Assembly: GCF_900103125.1 (NCBI RefSeq) | Contig: NZ_FNJV01000007.1 | Span: 248,001 to 312,000, forward strand | DNA length: 64,000 nucleotides | Reading direction: 5' to 3' | DNA from: Mucilaginibacter sp. OK268 | GTDB taxonomy: Bacteria; Bacteroidota; Bacteroidia; Sphingobacteriales; Sphingobacteriaceae | Part shown: piece after piece, positions 61,135-64,000 of the stretch | Position numbering within the stretch: the first letter of the stretch is position 1 | Layout of the letters: each line of letters starts with the position of its first letter | Notes under the pieces: model-generated | What the model saw: the letters and a program-made list of their open reading frames with translations, nothing else | The model's database searches: none | What the model was told of the DNA's origin: nothing | Made by a program: the position numbers and the translations under genes

Positions 61135-61980
61135 ATGAACACGATCGCCGTATTGACCGATTTTTCAGAAAGATCTGTCCACGCCACGCGTTTTGCCATG
61201 CATATGGCAAAAAAAATGAGGGCAAAAGTATTGTTGTTTAGCATAAGCACCGTTCCTGCAAACCGGCAGCTAATGACGGCCGGTGAGCCATCCTATCTGC
61301 CAGATCCGGTCAATGAGCTGGCAGATTTTACCTTTCGTATGGGACTGGAACTGCAAAACAGATCGTTTCCGGGCGCTTGTTTACCCGGATTGGCATTTCA
61401 TGAGGAAGGCCCGGAGATCGTGGATATCATGACAGCCATCATGGAGAACAACGAAATTAATATGATCGTTACTTTTCCTTCCGGTAGTGATGACCTGGCT
61501 ACCTATGTGCTCGGTGATACCTGTAACCGGATCATAGACTGGGCCACCGTTCCGGTACTTGTCGTGCCAGAATGCGCCGCGGTCAGGAACTTTGAAAAAA
61601 TCGCTTTTGCTTCGCAACTTCACGGGGAGGATCTCCATTCCATCGCTGAACTGGGCGGCCTGATGGAAAATTTCGCCGCGGAGCTGATGGTTGCCCACCT
61701 GAACGAAGATCCATCGGACATCGGCATACAAGCGGCCGAAAAGCAACTCAGCCGTGATTTATATCAAAAGCTGGATTGTGGCGGGTTTTATTTTCGTAGT
61801 ATTCCCGATACGAGCGTCCAAAAGGATTGGAGCTGGCTGAATGCCAATAAAAAAACAGATCTGCTTGCTGTCGTCCAGCAGCCAAGGGAGCAAATGGCCA
61901 GGTTCTTTAAAAGGGGCCGGCATAGCCAGGTGACTTATCATATTACTATCCCGGTGATCATTCTTCCACAAAGACCCTGA
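61135..61980 (+). CDS. Tandem-domain universal stress protein, divergent
   Basis: A 281-residue double Usp protein beginning MNTIAVLTDFSERSVHATRF. It is the most divergent of the four: the first nucleotide loop reads FPSGSDDLATYVLGDTCNR and the second domain ends FKRGRHSQVTYHITIPVII, without the GSHT of its paralogues. ATP binding may be reduced. It is the last gene of the unit and is followed by a strong terminator. Confidence 0.92.
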   Translation: MNTIAVLTDFSERSVHATRFAMHMAKKMRAKVLLFSISTVPANRQLMTAGEPSYLPDPVNELADFTFRMGLELQNRSFPGACLPGLAFHEEGPEIVDIMTAIMENNEINMIVTFPSGSDDLATYVLGDTCNRIIDWATVPVLVVPECAAVRNFEKIAFASQLHGEDLHSIAELGGLMENFAAELMVAHLNEDPSDIGIQAAEKQLSRDLYQKLDCGGFYFRSIPDTSVQKDWSWLNANKKTDLLAVVQQPREQMARFFKRGRHSQVTYHITIPVIILPQRP

Positions 61981-61986
61981 AAGCTT

Positions 61987-62031
61987 AAAAAAGGAGCGGC
62001 TTTTGCCATCGGTAAAAGCCGCTCCTTTTTT
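61987..62031. terminator. Bidirectional rho-independent terminator
   Basis: A 21-bp stem with one mismatch-type G-T pair (core GGAGCGGC and GCCGCTCC), a 3-base loop, and A and T runs outside both arms. It lies between the converging ends of the Usp gene and the gene ending at 62030. Confidence 0.9.
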
Positions 62032-63817
62032 ATTCCTGTATTTCTATGGCGCTTAATTTTGCTTCCGAGCAGGTTAGCTCCCCGATCCAATCCTGGAATC
62101 TAAGATGCTTCTGGCCGGTAGCTTCCGTGAAAAGTGTTTTATAATAGCTGATACCATCCTGTAACTGTAACTTGAACTTCATCAGTTGTTTCTTCTTTTT
62201 ATCGCTCAGATCCTTCAATTGAGATTGGAGGTCACGCTGCAAATAATCAATATACAGGTTCAGCTCTTTGATAAACATATGCGGTCTCCTGATCTTACCC
62301 AATAGATCAACCGTGCCATAGATATGATTGATCATTTCGTCCAGGGTATAGATCCGGGAAAAATAAGCCAGATTGGGCCCGGGGCAGATAGCAACCGCTT
62401 TGTTTTCCCTGGGTTTCAGCATATCGTACCTGATATAGGCGGAGGCGCAAAGGCCTTCACAAAGGCATGTTTTTTCAACGACGGATTGATATTGTTGCTC
62501 ATATACCGGCCCGGGAAGATGCAGTGTATTCAATTGCCTTAGTTTTAGCTGCTGGTACTCCCTGGAAGCGGTACAGATCGGTTTTTCTGTAAATTCCGTA
62601 TTCGTGCATAAGTACTTTTTGGTACAGGGACTGCCTGGACGGTTATGACCCAGCCGTTCGAGGCGTTGTGTTTCTGCTGTGCTCTTTTTAAAGTTATTGA
62701 ATAAAATACCAAGGGGAGAGGCACCACTCACATAATAATCGTCTTCCTCCGCGTGTTCCAGTTGCTCCAGAGTTTCCTGATCCACATTGGTGACCTCCGG
62801 GACGAGTAAAAAAGGGCTGCCCCAGCCAGTAGCGTCCATCTCGTAGTGGTCCAGTAGAAATTCGTTTTCCGAAGCTGTACCGATCCCGCCCTGAACGCTC
62901 AACCTTTGTACTGGTGTTTCCATGCAGGTAATGCCTTTCTCCAATAAAGCGTTTTGGTAACCCTGAAAAAGCTCTACAACCATTTCCCGGCGCTTCTCCC
63001 TGAATTCTTCCAGGATCGGCCCAAGCAGGTGCCCTTCTGTCGCGAACGCATGGCCGCCGCAATTGAGCCCGGATTCCACCCGAAATTCGGATACCCATAT
63101 ACCCTTTTTAGCTAAAAACTTAGCCTGGATAAATGCGGAGCGGAAATCACTCACCTTCAGGATAACCTTTTTACGGAGCAATCCGTTTTCGTCAGGGTAG
63201 AAATCCGCGAACGTTTCCAGGTAACTGTATAACCGCGGGTTCATGCCCGCGGACAGGATCACGGAGGATTGCAGGCAGCTCCGGGCAAAACCACGAAGGG
63301 CAGCTAATGCATCTGTATTCAGCTCACCACTGGAATCGCCGTTCGCTGTATAATTCATTTTATCCACTTTAGACATGATGTTGACATCAACCGGCCCCCG
63401 CTTCATTTCCCGTTTGAGCAATTCCTGGAAGTGTGTTTTTTGCCATTCGTCGCTCAGCTCCAGCATCAGGTCATATCCCTGTTTTAAACGCGCGTGTTCA
63501 GGAAGCAGTTCAAAATAACGGCATAAGTCGTTCCCGGCTTCGAATGGCAAAGCTTTCATCGCCTCAAACTGCCGGTTAACCAGGCGGTCGATCAGGTCCA
63601 GGTAGGCGGTGATCCTCCTGGCCCTTGCATCCTCTTCCTTTTTTAAAATAGGTATATAGGCTTCGCCACTCAACCGGGCATGGTATTGCCGCATCCTTTC
63701 TGTCAGTTCATCATCCACAATGGACACGGTGGACGATATGCCGTAACGGGCGACCTTTAAAGGCGTGTCAATGGAATAACCCAGTCCCAATACAGGGATA
63801 TGAAATGTATGGCTCAT
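62030..63817 (-). CDS. Large uncharacterised Cys-rich protein, possibly a TIM-barrel flavoprotein
   Basis: A 595-residue cytoplasmic protein that I do not recognise by name. The N-terminus IPVLGLGYSIDTPLKVARYG and the later VQGGIGTASENEFLL resemble the start and the phosphate-binding loop of FMN TIM-barrel enzymes such as nitronate monooxygenases. VESGLNCGGHAFATEGHL is a further conserved-looking block. A C-terminal cluster of cysteines (CTKKYLC, PICTAS, TCLCEGLC, ICPGPN) could hold an iron-sulfur cluster or metal. A charged coiled-coil region ends the protein. It is 39 bp downstream of a RIC-type gene, so a role in nitrosative or anaerobic metabolism is inferred. Confidence 0.75.
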   Translation of the reverse strand: MSHTFHIPVLGLGYSIDTPLKVARYGISSTVSIVDDELTERMRQYHARLSGEAYIPILKKEEDARARRITAYLDLIDRLVNRQFEAMKALPFEAGNDLCRYFELLPEHARLKQGYDLMLELSDEWQKTHFQELLKREMKRGPVDVNIMSKVDKMNYTANGDSSGELNTDALAALRGFARSCLQSSVILSAGMNPRLYSYLETFADFYPDENGLLRKKVILKVSDFRSAFIQAKFLAKKGIWVSEFRVESGLNCGGHAFATEGHLLGPILEEFREKRREMVVELFQGYQNALLEKGITCMETPVQRLSVQGGIGTASENEFLLDHYEMDATGWGSPFLLVPEVTNVDQETLEQLEHAEEDDYYVSGASPLGILFNNFKKSTAETQRLERLGHNRPGSPCTKKYLCTNTEFTEKPICTASREYQQLKLRQLNTLHLPGPVYEQQYQSVVEKTCLCEGLCASAYIRYDMLKPRENKAVAICPGPNLAYFSRIYTLDEMINHIYGTVDLLGKIRRPHMFIKELNLYIDYLQRDLQSQLKDLSDKKKKQLMKFKLQLQDGISYYKTLFTEATGQKHLRFQDWIGELTCSEAKLSAIEIQE

Positions 63818-63856
63818 ATTGATATTTTTGATTGATTTAAATTTTAATAAATACGT

Positions 63857-64000
63857 TCACCTGGTGATCAGTCCTCCTGACCTCATGAGCGCTTCCATTT
63901 CAATAGCTTTAGGAAAGAGGATATTATTTTCCAGGTGGAGGTGCAGGTAGATGTCCTCCTCATAAGCTGCAAGCAGCTTGTAGAGTATAGCGCAGGCGTT
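63857..64000 (-). CDS. RIC/ScdA-type iron-sulfur cluster repair di-iron protein, C-terminal end
   Basis: The last 47 residues are visible, and the start lies beyond the right edge. The sequence EEDIYLHLHLENNILFPKA is the closing hemerythrin-like helix with the H-x-x-x-E-N-x-x-L-F-P motif of RIC/YtfE/ScdA proteins, ending MRSGGLITR. These proteins repair Fe-S clusters damaged by nitric oxide or oxidants. It is probably co-transcribed with the gene at 62030-63817. A generic hemerythrin-domain protein is the alternative. Confidence 0.75.
   Translation of the reverse strand, partial: NACAILYKLLAAYEEDIYLHLHLENNILFPKAIEMEALMRSGGLITR

Noticed and set aside
1..64000. CRISPR arrays, rRNA genes, intact tRNA genes, insertion-sequence transposases
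   Set aside because: No repeat-spacer pattern, conserved rRNA segment, complete cloverleaf or transposase frame was noticed. A covariance-model scan would be needed to exclude a tRNA fully.

Overview
The window looks like chromosomal DNA of a member of the Bacteroidota, most likely Sphingobacteriaceae and Mucilaginibacter-like. The reasons are three SusC-type TonB receptors (one cut by the left edge), two SusD-type lipoproteins, two ECF-sigma/FecR pairs, mostly weak Shine-Dalgarno sequences, and promoters with an nAnnTTTG/A element. Genus is an inference from style; no rRNA or intact tRNA gene was recognised.

Left part (1-26.4 kb): nutrient-uptake loci. A minus-strand SusC gene is cut by the edge. 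Next comes an ECF sigma/FecR pair (1372-3109) ahead of a plus-strand unit: SusC, SusD, RidA, a SelA-like PLP enzyme, a COG3964-type amidohydrolase, an RraA-fold protein and a BASS transporter. All four enzymes carry export signals, two of them twin-arginine, so this reads as a periplasmic deacylation, ammonia-lyase and aldolase route. A perfect 36-bp palindrome separates it from a convergent minus-strand locus (13.8-25.3 kb): ECF sigma, FecR, SusC, SusD, two glycerophosphodiester phosphodiesterases, a lipoprotein of unknown function and an alginate-lyase-like lipoprotein with a ricin-type lectin tail. A nucleoside-hydrolase-like exported protein follows.

Middle (26.4-30 kb): a disturbed junction. 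A fragment resembling the 3' end of a tmRNA/tRNA gene with its terminator, two AT-rich genes (one unknown, one pentapeptide-like), and a DUF932 plasmid/ICE-type gene that has lost its 5' part. The pentapeptide-like frame runs out of phase into the DUF932 remnant.

Right part (30-64 kb): a dense stress/dormancy-type island. It encodes an NRAMP-like transporter, two triple-BON proteins, four tandem-domain universal stress proteins, PEP synthase, HdeD-like protein, an MlaE/F/D lipid transporter with oleate hydratase, an SDR, an L,D-transpeptidase, a P-type ATPase, a zinc alcohol dehydrogenase, Hsp20, a beta-CASP RNA hydrolase, a CHAD protein, a PNPOx-like flavoprotein, a flippase-like membrane protein, an alpha-glucan phosphorylase-like protein, three related small helical proteins, a large uncharacterised Cys-rich protein and the end of a RIC-type (NO-damage Fe-S repair) protein. 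The main discovery candidate is a shared promoter architecture: a 12-bp dyad TGAY-N4-RTCA, usually two copies with centres 22 bp apart, the proximal copy 29-30 bp before an nAnnTTTG/A element. It precedes nearly every transcription unit from 30.0 to 59.8 kb. It resembles Crp/Fnr operators and would tie the island into one regulon, plausibly responding to oxygen limitation or nitric oxide. Several members are broken: an RRM gene with an internal TAG, hsp20 with a one-base homopolymer frameshift, and remnants of an MFS and a TolC-like gene.
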